DNA from: JAVJSU01 sp040219275
GTDB lineage: Bacteria; Chloroflexota; Anaerolineae; Aggregatilineales; Phototrophicaceae
Assembly: GCA_040219275.1 (NCBI GenBank)
Contig: JAVJSU010000089.1
Span: 1 to 19,698 of the forward strand
DNA: 19,698 nucleotides
Direction of reading: 5' to 3'
The position numbers and the translations under genes were made by a program. Numbering within the stretch: position 1 is the first letter of the stretch; the number at the start of each line of letters is the position of its first letter. The notes under the pieces were generated by a model. That model saw only the letters and a program-made list of their open reading frames with translations, was not told the DNA's origin and ran no database searches. Shown piece after piece: positions 1 to 7,795 of this stretch.

Positions 1-1
1 G

Positions 2-1282
2 GGTAACGTCAGTACATTGACTTTCACGATTGATAACACAGCGAGTAGCATTGCTGCTACTAGCTTAGATTTCACGGATAATCTGCCAGCGGGGATGGTT
101 GTTGCCTCGCCTGCTAATGCGAGTACCACTTGCACGGGTGGCACGTTGACGGCAAACGCAGGGACTAGCACAATCACTTATACGGGTGGCACAGTCGCAG
201 CAGCGAGTTCTTGTACTATAAGTGTCGATATCACATCTTCTGTTGCTGGCGCTCATGTGAATACCACAGGTGATTTGACTTCTAGTCTCGGCAATTCTGG
301 CACAGCAAGCGATACTCTCACTGTGGTTGATACTCTGGGCATCGGCAAAACCTTTGTGAATGACCCCGTTTTGGCAGGTGCTACGGTTGACTTGCAATTT
401 ACCATAACGAATGGCGATTTAAGTAATGGTGCAACAGGCATTAGCTTTAGCGATGATTTGGATGCAACATTAACAGGTTTGGTGGCAATTGGCTTGCCCA
501 TTAGTGATGTTTGCGGTATCGGTAGCCAAATAAGCGGCACAAACTTGTTGACCTTTACAGGGGGTATCCTTGCAGCAGGGACATCTTGTAGCTTTACAAT
601 CACGCTGCAAGTGCCAGTCGGCGCAGCAGTTGGCGACTATCTCAATACCACGTCCTCGGTTACAGGCAGTATTTTAGCCTTGCCCGTTGTTGAGGCTCCT
701 GCAACAGATACCCTCATGATACGGACAAGCGCAACAATCCCTAGTAGTCCTAGTAGTCCTAGTAATTCGAGCAATCTTGCTCCAAATATCAACGTTTTTG
801 ACCCTGCGATTAGTAAATTAGGCGTGCTTGTTCCCGGTCAATTGGGCGTACAAGGGGAAGTCCTAGAATGGATATTGACAGTTAGCAATACAGGTACTGC
901 GGTTGGGACGAATGTTGTTGTTAGCGATACACTCAATCCTGATTTGCAAATTGATAGCGTGAATGCTCCCAATGCTACTGTGAATATCAATGGGCAAACG
1001 GTGACGGTGACTTACGCTACGCTCAATGTCGGGGAAACGGTGCAATTTAGCATTTTCACCACCGTTCTCAATGGTGCAATCGTTAATAATACAGCGTGTG
1101 TGAATGCTGATAATCAAGGGGTGGAAGAATGCGCGACATCCGTGCCAATTCGAGAACTGCCAAGCACAGGCGAAACGCCACGATGGGCGTATGCCACAAT
1201 CGTCGGGCTGGGGCTACTGGGCTTGTCCATGCTCGTTGTCCTGCTTAAAGCAAAAGGCTTGAAAGCTTTGTTTGAGGACTAA
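2..1282 (+). CDS. DUF11-repeat surface protein with LPXTG-type sorting signal (5'-truncated)
   Basis: The reading frame is open to the left edge, so only the C-terminal 426 residues are present. They contain three beta-rich modules of the DUF11 / conserved-repeat type. Two resemble the variant with phrases such as FTDNLP, TITYTGG, SCTISVD and NTT, and the third, after a Ser/Pro linker (PSSPSSPSN), has the classic form (VSNTGTAVGTNVVVSDTL). Cysteine pairs (TTCTGG with SSCTIS; DVCGIG with TSCSFT) could form disulfides outside the cell. The end is a sorting signal: LPSTG at bases 1157-1171, then a hydrophobic helix of about 21 residues, then a Lys-containing tail (KAKGLKALFED). Such proteins are attached by sortase or held by the C-terminal helix, and serve as wall or surface adhesins or stalks. 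The ligand is unknown. No sortase gene lies in the window. A stem-loop follows the TAA stop at once. Confidence 0.85.
   Translation, partial: GNVSTLTFTIDNTASSIAATSLDFTDNLPAGMVVASPANASTTCTGGTLTANAGTSTITYTGGTVAAASSCTISVDITSSVAGAHVNTTGDLTSSLGNSGTASDTLTVVDTLGIGKTFVNDPVLAGATVDLQFTITNGDLSNGATGISFSDDLDATLTGLVAIGLPISDVCGIGSQISGTNLLTFTGGILAAGTSCSFTITLQVPVGAAVGDYLNTTSSVTGSILALPVVEAPATDTLMIRTSATIPSSPSSPSNSSNLAPNINVFDPAISKLGVLVPGQLGVQGEVLEWILTVSNTGTAVGTNVVVSDTLNPDLQIDSVNAPNATVNINGQTVTVTYATLNVGETVQFSIFTTVLNGAIVNNTACVNADNQGVEECATSVPIRELPSTGETPRWAYATIVGLGLLGLSMLVVLLKAKGLKALFED
740..766 (+). repeat. Three tandem 9-bp repeats encoding a PSS linker
   Basis: CCTAGTAGT occurs twice and is followed by the one-base variant CCTAGTAAT. 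They encode Pro-Ser-Ser, Pro-Ser-Ser and Pro-Ser-Asn, a flexible linker between the second and third DUF11-like modules. Such in-frame 9-mers can change number by slippage. Confidence 0.8.
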
Positions 1283-1288
1283 ATTTAG

Positions 1289-1327
1289 CATTCCATTCCC
1301 TTCTGCATCAGCTTAGGGAATGGAGTG
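1289..1327. terminator. Stem-loop after the surface-protein gene
   Basis: A 12-bp stem (CATTCCATTCCC pairing with GGGAATGGAGTG, one G-T wobble) closes a 15-base loop, starting 6 bases after the TAA stop. There is no clear run of T after it, so it may act as a factor-assisted terminator or an mRNA 3'-end stabiliser. The remaining bases up to 1474 hold no credible gene. Confidence 0.55.
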
Positions 1328-1474
1328 TTACCGCGATTTTCTAATAATCCCTCTACTTCATTTTTTTCGAAGCTCCCGGGAAGAAACTTTTCCATCTCCC
1401 AACCTTTAGCACTCCCTTTCATATTTATGGAATTATCTCATTTTCTTCATCACAATCTTCTCAAGCTAAGGGAT

Positions 1475-2449
1475 TCAGGCTTGAGTACGAATTGTAATTT
1501 CGGTCAATGCTATAAATCCCGTTTCAGCGTTTAACTGACGTGGTGTTTGCCCTGATGGAGTAGGTACATCAACCAGTTTCTCCGTCAGTCGAGCAATGGC
1601 ATCCAAGCCATCTTCAACTGCCGTACACTCCTCGTCAGTCAGCGGGATTTCTTGCAACATACGCTGAAGATTCGACTTGGCTTCCAACAATTGTGCTTGA
1701 GATGAGCCTTTAGGTCGATAAAAATCACATTTTGCACAAGCCATTCGGTGTGGACACTGATCAAAGAAATCATAAGTGCAATATCCGTGACACAGATCAT
1801 AGAACTTCCATGGTTCGCCAGTTGCCGCTGTTCCATTGAGGATGACATCTTGATCAATGAGAACTTCGATACGTCGCAAATTACGTTTAAAGTATTCAGC
1901 ATCGGTGTAAGCCTGAGCAAGATGAGTGGGCGTGAGTTGAACATAACGTTGGTCTGAAACGGCTTCAAAAACAGACAATACAGCCTCTCCACCAAAAATT
2001 CGCTCAACAAGAAACCGGAATTTAAACTTTTTGATTGTCCACAATCGATCATAGCCACACAGAAGATAAGCAACAGAGACAAAATACAATCGGACACGTT
2101 CTTTAAACTCAGAGATGTCCTGGGTTTCGAGATGTCTTAGCCAATATTCCCAATCTTCATTAGACTAGCCCCAGTATGTACATTGATGATAAACCATCCC
2201 ATGTATCAGGGACTCTATGACGTTGTTACGTATTTTGGTGTTTGTAACACCCATCATATCAAGTGCATCTATCACGGGTTGAATCAAGCGACCAATACTT
2301 GGCTGAGATCGCTTTAAGCGTGGCGCTCGTGTACGAAAGTCTCCGACCGGGAAACTGAATAGCGTTGTTATTTCTTCCGGTGTTAATTCGGAATTACGAT
2401 CATAGGTCGATAAATTTCTTTGAAAAATATCGTAAGGGATTTTGCTCAT
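1475..2449 (-). pseudogene. Second tyrosine recombinase (Tn554 TnpB-like), nonsense mutation and core deletion
   Basis: One frame runs from the ATG at 2449 to the TGA at 1475 (325 codons) and is broken only by a TAG at 2165-2167. On both sides the protein continues smoothly (HQCTYWG, stop, SNEDWEYWLRHLE). The N-terminal part looks like a recombinase arm region. The C-terminal part has YVQLTPTHLAQAY, then a cysteine-rich segment (CHGYC, CPHRMACAKC), the probable metal-binding tail of long Tn554-type recombinases. The Arg and His-x-x-Arg catalytic core is absent. The joint lies near EAVSDQ/RYVQLTP, suggesting an internal deletion, and such proteins usually exceed 600 residues (from memory). The gene starts inside the stop of the upstream recombinase (ATGA overlap), so the two were once co-translated. 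Recombinase identity is fairly sure; the exact Tn554 relationship is inferred. Confidence 0.7.
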
Positions 2450-3489
2450 GACATCGACTCCATTAAACTTTGAAGCCGTTGAGCGTGTATATGTGACATG
2501 CTCCGCGCCAATTTTTCAGATAAATCACGCCCGCTAAGGTGGATATACAGTAATGTTGACTGGATACTACGGTATCCTGCAAAGGTCGCAATGTCATGCA
2601 CATCCCAATTGGCTCGTGCCAGATCAGTCAGACATAAATGACGCAGTGTATGAGGGGTAAATTGTGCCACCTGTGCGCGTGTTGCGATACTTTTAACCAC
2701 TTTTGACCAGGTCCAAATAGAAATAGGTTGTGCATAGTTACGTCGTGACTCGGACAAGAATAATAATCCTCGTTCGCGACTAAAGTTACGACGATGCTGT
2801 AGGTAATGGGCATAAAGAATTGCTGTTGACGCGGTGTAGGGCACAATCCGACTTTGATAATTTTTAGTTGTCTCAGCTCGAATGTGAACGAGACGGCGTG
2901 TTGGGTCAATATCACCAGTTTCCAGCAAGCATAATTCTTCACGCCGTAGAGCTACGTCATATGACAATGCAAACATCATTCGATTTCGGATGGATTCTTG
3001 ACTTACAACAGTGATAATCTGTCCCCATTCATCTTCGTCGGGAATCCATGGTAATTTCCGATAGCGAGGTAGAAGTCCCCGTTCACGCTGACCACCAAAG
3101 GCGTTACCTGGTGTATAGCGACCCCGTCAAACTGGGTTTTTCTCACGAACATCTTCTTCGATGAGATAGTCATAGAAAAGACGAACTGCGGTCAGACGCT
3201 GTTGAATGGTTGCGTTTGCCAGCCCATGCTTGGGTTGTTCTGGATGATGGTCTGGTCGAGGAAGATAGCTCAGGTGATTCACATAGCGAGCAATATCCCC
3301 GCGTTTGGCATCTTCCATGATAATGTTTTCTTGATTGCAGAAGCGTAGAAAATCTTCAAGCGCACGGGCGTACGCCTCAATGGTGTTCTTCGCTAGTTGA
3401 AGCTGGCATTGGATTGTTAGTCAGGTACGAGTATGTTGTTGAGTAGCTAAATTCGGATACCGTTCCCACGCGATGTCTTCCGAGTTCAT
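2446..3489 (-). pseudogene. First tyrosine recombinase/integrase (Tn554 TnpA-like), two in-frame stops
   Basis: Reading from the ATG at 3489, a single frame gives a complete recombinase of about 346 residues, interrupted by TGA at 3421-3423 and TGA at 3127-3129 with no frameshift. The N-terminal SAM-like core-binding domain includes KNTIEAYARALEDFLRFC and ATIQQRLTAVRLFYDYL. The catalytic domain has ALRREEL (Arg I), ETTKN (beta-hairpin Lys), HTLRH (His-x-x-Arg) and LLYIHLS (nucleophile Tyr). The second His/Trp position reads AGYRSIQ, so the usual His is Tyr, which fits decay after loss of selection. The gene ends with an ATGA overlap into the second recombinase. A short piece could be translated from the ATG at 2979 or 3318, but neither would hold all catalytic residues. 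Confidence 0.8.
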
Positions 3490-3615
3490 TTAGCCTATCC
3501 GTTTCGTTACATAAATACAGGAAGTGATCATTGTACTGAACAAGAAACAGTCAGCATATTCCACGTAACTTATAGTTGATTGGAAACACCACATGATTGA
3601 CGAGCTTCAGAATTA

Positions 3616-3644
3616 TAACAACAACTAGCTATGGAATGTTGTTA
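3616..3644. repeat. 8-bp inverted repeat upstream of a small ORF
   Basis: TAACAACA and TGTTGTTA are separated by 13 bases and overlap the 10-bp palindrome TTGTTAACAA (3639-3648). They sit 27 bases before the TTG start at 3671 and could be an operator or a 5'-leader hairpin. Otherwise the 3490-3670 interval shows nothing recognisable. Confidence 0.4.
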
Positions 3645-3670
3645 ACAATTACCCCGTAGAGGATACTCGC

Positions 3671-3838
3671 TTGAACGAACTCACTGCGCTTGAAAAGCCT
3701 GGTAAACTTTCTGCTGATGAACTTACAGAACTGGAACAGCGGATTGATGCGCTGGATCAACAGTTATTAATGCGGTCTGAGGAATTGCTTCTGCTGAAAC
3801 AGCGCGGGCATGAGGTTAGCGACCTACTGGATTTTTGA
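3671..3838 (+). CDS. Small 55-residue coiled-coil protein (hypothetical)
   Basis: A TTG start is preceded by AGAGGA with 7 bases of spacing, a good Shine-Dalgarno match. The frame gives 55 codons ending in TGA. The peptide is rich in Leu, Glu, Lys and Gln (KLSADELTELEQRIDALD, then EELLLLKQRGHEV) with heptad-like hydrophobic spacing, so it should form a single or hairpin coiled coil. There is no Cys and no signal peptide. It lies alone between the decayed recombinases and the convergent gene ending at 3865. It could be a genuine small gene or the C-terminal remnant of a larger one, since the frame stays open back to a stop at 3626. I do not recognise the family. Confidence 0.45.
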   Translation: MNELTALEKPGKLSADELTELEQRIDALDQQLLMRSEELLLLKQRGHEVSDLLDF

Positions 3839-3864
3839 TACTCTAAGTCTGATCAGATCATTGT

Positions 3865-4902
3865 TCAGTGTCGTCCCATAAAACTCTCCAATTCCATTCG
3901 AGCACGGTCCAACATGGGCATCTGGTTAACCTGTTTCACGTGCAGCTTTAATTCTTTTGCAAATGGTTGCAACATACCAAAAAGCAGGTTGTCTCGCACC
4001 CGGATCTCCGTCGGTATGGAACCGATTTTGACCAGTTGTTCCAGTGCAGTTGGTCCAACGGAAGCCCACATTTGCTCAAGAGAAGGAATGGGTGACAGCA
4101 TTTCAAAGCCGAGCATTATGTCATGTGTGGTATCAAGCATCATCAGAATATAAGGGAAGTAGGGACGTTCGGTGTGTTTTCCGATCATACTGGGAAGCAT
4201 AAAGAAATCGGCTTCGACTTTGAACTTTCCGCGTGGCAGACGTTTCACAGCTTCGATCAGTCCAGCGTCAATTTCTATGGCGAGTTCCAGCAATCCGGGT
4301 TTCTCAATCGCCAGGATTTTATCTTCCCACGTCAGTGTATCTCCGTTGCTTTGGGCGACACGAACCAGATAATGATGATCGCCTTTGGGGTCAAGGATTT
4401 CTGGTTGCTGCTTCACCCGTGGTGCAATAACGAGAACCTGCTCCAAAATGTACTGGAGAAACTTAGCTTCGTCTTTCTCGATGTACCAGGGTGCATAACC
4501 GCGCCTATAGCTGCGAAACTGCGGCCACGCATTCCGCCCACGGTATTTCAGACCCAGCGACTTGATAAGCTGGTAGTCATGTTTTTCCAGCATGTCGCGA
4601 TCCTCAAATGATGCTTGAAGCTGGGGCGTGTTCAGGATATCTTCAGGTTGCATGTAGGGTCCCACATCCTGCATGTGCCAGAAGCCATACAACCCGGTTG
4701 CTTCGCGATAAGCTGAAATAGCGTAATGTTCGCCCGCCATTCCCATGATACTCACGAAGCCAATCTCCCCTGTAGCAGGATGCTGAACACCGAAGAGTTC
4801 TGTTTCTTCCATCCACTGCCATGGAGCCAGATCGCGAACCTGATTCATCAATTCAAATAGCGCTTTACAATCCTCGGCTTCGGCGAGGTTTTCTATTGCC
4901 AT
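3865..4902 (-). CDS. Uncharacterised DUF7309/DUF6930-like protein
   Basis: This is a 345-residue soluble protein with no signal peptide or membrane helix. The ATG at 4902 follows AAGGA with 6 bases of spacing, which supports the start. The first half is aromatic and acidic (APWQWMEETELFGVQ; a Tyr/Trp-rich AYREATGLYGFWHMQ stretch; RNAWPQFRSYRRGYAPWYI near residues 120-140) and resembles the DUF7309 module. The C-terminal half (PYFPYILMMLDTTHDIMLGFEML, then PTEIRVRDNLLFGML) resembles DUF6930. No function is established for either family that I know of, and no catalytic motif is obvious. It follows the primase gene on the same strand with repeats between them (4959-5021), so it may belong to the mobile replicon or have its own promoter there. 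Confidence 0.7.
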   Translation of the reverse strand: MAIENLAEAEDCKALFELMNQVRDLAPWQWMEETELFGVQHPATGEIGFVSIMGMAGEHYAISAYREATGLYGFWHMQDVGPYMQPEDILNTPQLQASFEDRDMLEKHDYQLIKSLGLKYRGRNAWPQFRSYRRGYAPWYIEKDEAKFLQYILEQVLVIAPRVKQQPEILDPKGDHHYLVRVAQSNGDTLTWEDKILAIEKPGLLELAIEIDAGLIEAVKRLPRGKFKVEADFFMLPSMIGKHTERPYFPYILMMLDTTHDIMLGFEMLSPIPSLEQMWASVGPTALEQLVKIGSIPTEIRVRDNLLFGMLQPFAKELKLHVKQVNQMPMLDRARMELESFMGRH

Positions 4903-4958
4903 AGTGCATCCTTACATTTTTTACTTTATTATGACATTCGATGACCAGAATACAAGAT

Positions 4959-5021
4959 ACTGACCACTCCTCACATGGAAAGAAATGGTCAGTATGGTCA
5001 GTTATGGCAAGAAAGGTCAGT
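4959..5021. repeat. Iteron-like GGTCAGT repeats
   Basis: GGTCAGT occurs at 4987-4993, 4996-5002 and 5015-5021, with the inverted copy ACTGACC at 4959-4965. The outer pair extends to ACTGACCA/TGGTCAGT, an 8-bp inverted repeat. The spacing is irregular (9 and 19 bases between starts). The last copy overlaps the 3' end of the primase gene. Short repeats beside a replication gene can be initiator-binding iterons. Operators for the gene starting at 4902 are the alternative. Confidence 0.5.
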
Positions 5022-7587
5022 TTTCTGGGGATCTTGTTTGAATTTGTGAAACATCATAGCGACGCATCATATCGCTGACTTCTCTGCGGTCCATCAGGTA
5101 CATTTGCCCTCCAGTATAGGCTTTTTTGCGATTGCGATCTGTCAGTGCGAGACGGTTCAGGATATGCCCTATCCACTGAGCATGACCCATCTGGTCTGGA
5201 CTGATACCCATAATATCCCGTACATGTTCTCGCAACTCAGATGCTTTCAACCAGACTGCACCTTCGGCATTGAGTGTCATAATTTCCAGTGATTGTAGAA
5301 CGGCTTCCTCGCGGTCACTGAGAGCTTTGCCTTCGCTGAGTTGTTCATCCCATTCTGCTGCCTCAGAAATGGCATCCAGCAAACCTTCGACCTGACCTTC
5401 TTCCTCAAAGAATGCCGCCAGCGCAACCAACGGCGACCACAATTCACCGGAGCGATTGTGGAGCTTATGCAGTTCTGGACGCTGAAAGTAGTTGCCATGA
5501 ATCGACTTGAAGTAAGTCAATGCAAGTGTGTAGAGCTGATGACGGATGCCTGCACCATCGAAATCAGGTGGAAAAGCTGGCATTTTCTTGTCCGTCCGGC
5601 GCATCGGGATAGCGATACAACGACTGGCAAGAATATCTTCCAGTCCCATAATTGCCGCTAAAATCTTCGGTGAGTACACATCAAACGCCTGTGGTTTCAT
5701 ATCCTCACCCGTGATGCGAATAGCTGGCATCCCCTGCTTGTACCCGCTATTCAGAAGCTGACGAATCTGTTGCATTCCGGGGTCACGCGGATTGTGATAA
5801 CGCTCAGCTTCATCTATGCCAACGGTGCAGGATGTATAGTGAATCAGACGAAACATACTCGCACCTGTTGGATCAGAGGTCGAGATCATATTGAATGCCA
5901 GTGGTTGAAGCACCCGTAGGACTGTCGATTTACCGCTGTTTTTCGGACCATTCAGCGCCAGATACGGGTAGGCAGGGAACATCTGGTAGAAATAAGTACC
6001 CACCACCCATAAGCTCAGAATACGGCTTTCGATGTCCGAGCGAAAATCCACATAGCGTTTGAACAAATCATGGATGCCGTTGAATATCTCACCGGGTTGA
6101 ATGGTCTCACCATCCAGAAAACGGCGAATGTCACTATACCGCCAACGTTGTAGAAATTCCGAGCCTTCCGGCACAACACGCAGGGCGACTTCTTTCTGGT
6201 CGATGCTGATAATCTGCTCATCAGTAACACGCTTCAGTTCACGGCTACTTGTGACCAGATAAGGCTGAATGTTCAAGCAGTTCTTCTTTGTGCGTTCCAG
6301 TAAGGATACCGTCACCAGTGCCAGATCATCGCGGAAACCCTGTGCAGGCGATAGCACGGGAATACTATCGTCGAAAACCTCAGCGAAGTCATCACTATTA
6401 TCAGGGTTGTCGTTGGATGACAGTTTCATCATCTCATTGAAGACCCCCGCTTTCACCCCGATTTTTCCCATTGCCTCTTTGAACTGTGCCAGTGTAAAGC
6501 TGTCCAGATCACATACATGCTGGAACAATTCACGAATAGCATCCTGTCGTGCCAGACCTTCCAGATTGGCGGCACGATGTACCTCCGCAAGTAACCAATT
6601 CTGTGCTTTGTTGAACAGATCGCTGGCATCATCAGTTGTTGCTTGATGCTGTGATAACCATTCATTCGCGTCCTTTATACCATCTGGGAATTTGGGTAGG
6701 TAGGCTTTCGCTCCAAGTTCTCTTGCGATTACTTGGCTCTGTATATTTGCATCATCTGTGTTATCAAGCGCGATGAATACCCGTTCATGCTTTTTTAGCT
6801 TTGTCAGCAGCTCATCGCTGATGCTCATACCCGCTATTGCCACCGAAGGCACACCCCGCTCGCCAAAAGTTATTGCATCCGCCTGACCTTCGACCACAAC
6901 AAGCTGATTCGATTCCGCACGATAGCTGTGATTAAAGTAGGGCTGTTTGTCACCGATGATGTCACGCGGTGGATTGTAATGCTTCTTTCCTTCTATAGAG
7001 CGTCCACTAAGGTAGGTCAGACGACCATTGCTCAGGTGAATATATACCAGCATCCCTGCTGGAAACTTGTGAATGACATTGCGCCATGTGTCCGACAGGT
7101 TCAACCCATCGAGCAGAGGGCGCTTATCCTGTGGCATAAAACCAATTTTCGCCAGTCGAATGGTTTGCATATCCCATCCACGTTGTTTTGTGGCGTAAGA
7201 CAGGGCAGGCAATGTGTTCAGTAGTGCCTCATGCAAACGCTGAACGAGTTGACGTTCTGCCCAGGCAGGTGTCTGACGAAAATCTGCATTACGTTCGATG
7301 TTGATACCAGCGCGACGGGCGAGGTGTTCAACTGCTTCCATAAACTGCGCTGAATCGCGGTTGTTCCAGCCACTCCCATAATTCAGGTGATAGCGTCCGA
7401 CAAAATCAAACACGTCACCATGTTCATTGCGCGAATTCCAGAAGTACATACCTGATTGTGGTATGACGACCAGACTATCATGTTCTGTACCGATGAAGCG
7501 CGAACCCGATTTCTTCAAGCTGAATTTTTCCGAGATTACGTCCTCAATGGGATTGCGAGAACGAATGTGTTCTAAATCGAAACTCAT
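5017..7587 (-). CDS. Primase (TOPRIM) - P-loop ATPase/helicase-like replication protein
   Basis: The chosen ATG at 7587 gives 856 residues; GGAG lies 11 bases upstream. A longer TTG start at 7608 is possible but adds nothing conserved. Residues 1-85 resemble the DnaG/CHC2 zinc-binding domain (GDVFDFVGRYH is clear), but no cysteine remains: the usual CxxH and CxxC positions read GTEH and NSRN. A TOPRIM domain follows, with VVVEGQADA (E233) and the acidic ALDNTDDA cluster (D275, D278), the metal-binding residues of primases. The C-terminal half is an ATPase: Walker A GPKNSGKST (547-555) and Walker B GIDEAE (D592, E593). This primase plus motor layout is typical of plasmid, phage and integrative-element replication proteins that start and unwind DNA. 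It lies downstream of parA-parB on the same strand. It has a candidate promoter of its own at 7613-7641. Confidence 0.85.
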   Translation of the reverse strand: MSFDLEHIRSRNPIEDVISEKFSLKKSGSRFIGTEHDSLVVIPQSGMYFWNSRNEHGDVFDFVGRYHLNYGSGWNNRDSAQFMEAVEHLARRAGINIERNADFRQTPAWAERQLVQRLHEALLNTLPALSYATKQRGWDMQTIRLAKIGFMPQDKRPLLDGLNLSDTWRNVIHKFPAGMLVYIHLSNGRLTYLSGRSIEGKKHYNPPRDIIGDKQPYFNHSYRAESNQLVVVEGQADAITFGERGVPSVAIAGMSISDELLTKLKKHERVFIALDNTDDANIQSQVIARELGAKAYLPKFPDGIKDANEWLSQHQATTDDASDLFNKAQNWLLAEVHRAANLEGLARQDAIRELFQHVCDLDSFTLAQFKEAMGKIGVKAGVFNEMMKLSSNDNPDNSDDFAEVFDDSIPVLSPAQGFRDDLALVTVSLLERTKKNCLNIQPYLVTSSRELKRVTDEQIISIDQKEVALRVVPEGSEFLQRWRYSDIRRFLDGETIQPGEIFNGIHDLFKRYVDFRSDIESRILSLWVVGTYFYQMFPAYPYLALNGPKNSGKSTVLRVLQPLAFNMISTSDPTGASMFRLIHYTSCTVGIDEAERYHNPRDPGMQQIRQLLNSGYKQGMPAIRITGEDMKPQAFDVYSPKILAAIMGLEDILASRCIAIPMRRTDKKMPAFPPDFDGAGIRHQLYTLALTYFKSIHGNYFQRPELHKLHNRSGELWSPLVALAAFFEEEGQVEGLLDAISEAAEWDEQLSEGKALSDREEAVLQSLEIMTLNAEGAVWLKASELREHVRDIMGISPDQMGHAQWIGHILNRLALTDRNRKKAYTGGQMYLMDRREVSDMMRRYDVSQIQTRSPEN

Positions 7588-7612
7588 GATTTTGCTATCT
7601 CCATGCAAAGTT

Positions 7613-7641
7613 AAGCTAAGGTCATGTGAAATTCATGACAA
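7613..7641 (-). promoter_or_regulatory. Candidate primase promoter with a GTCATG inverted repeat
   Basis: On the minus strand, TTGTCA (7641-7636) is followed after 17 bases by TAGCTT (7618-7613), a weak -10 match, 25 bases before the ATG. An inverted repeat GTCATG-N7-CATGAC (7621-7639) fills the -35 and spacer region, a natural place for a repressor. The -35 and the repeat are clear; the -10 is poor. Confidence 0.4.
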
Positions 7642-7724
7642 AATGAGCGAAATTCGATTGCAGGATGCTGGAGACTGTGATACATTCAGATTGCTTAGAT
7701 CGTGAATATATCAGCGTTGCCCAG

Positions 7725-7753
7725 CCCACCTGCGCCAATTAGCGGTGGGTTTT
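7725..7753 (+). terminator. Terminator-like hairpin on the plus strand
   Basis: CCCACC (7725-7730) pairs with GGTGGG (7744-7749) around a 13-base loop, followed by TTTT. It would end transcription in the plus direction, antisense to parB and the primase gene. No plus-strand gene precedes it, so it may block antisense transcription into parB, or be chance. Confidence 0.4.
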
Positions 7754-7795
7754 CGCATTCTATGGGGGACTGCGTGCCATTATCTCGCCTCCTCT

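Noticed and set aside
740..766. CRISPR-like short tandem repeats
   Set aside because: The 9-bp units have no spacers, lie in frame in a coding linker, and no cas genes are nearby.
1325..1534. Plus-strand 69-codon ORF after the surface-protein gene
   Set aside because: Its tail overlaps the recombinase pseudogene end, the composition is not protein-like, and no ribosome-binding site or family signal is seen.
2165..3423. UGA/UAG readthrough or recoded genetic code in the recombinase pair
   Set aside because: Other genes here end normally in TGA (parA, the 55-codon ORF), a TAG is also involved, and a catalytic residue and the second gene's core are lost, so decay explains the stops better.
3847..3856. 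10-bp palindrome TCTGATCAGA
   Set aside because: Short, between convergent genes, with no T-run and no partner repeat. It is expected by chance at this length.
4123..4611. 162-codon plus-strand ORF antisense to the DUF6930-like gene
   Set aside because: It is a shadow of the well-supported minus-strand gene, which has a good ribosome-binding site and family resemblance.
6269..6646. 125-codon plus-strand ORF within the primase gene
   Set aside because: Ser/Arg-rich antisense translation of a conserved gene, without a start signal or a family match.
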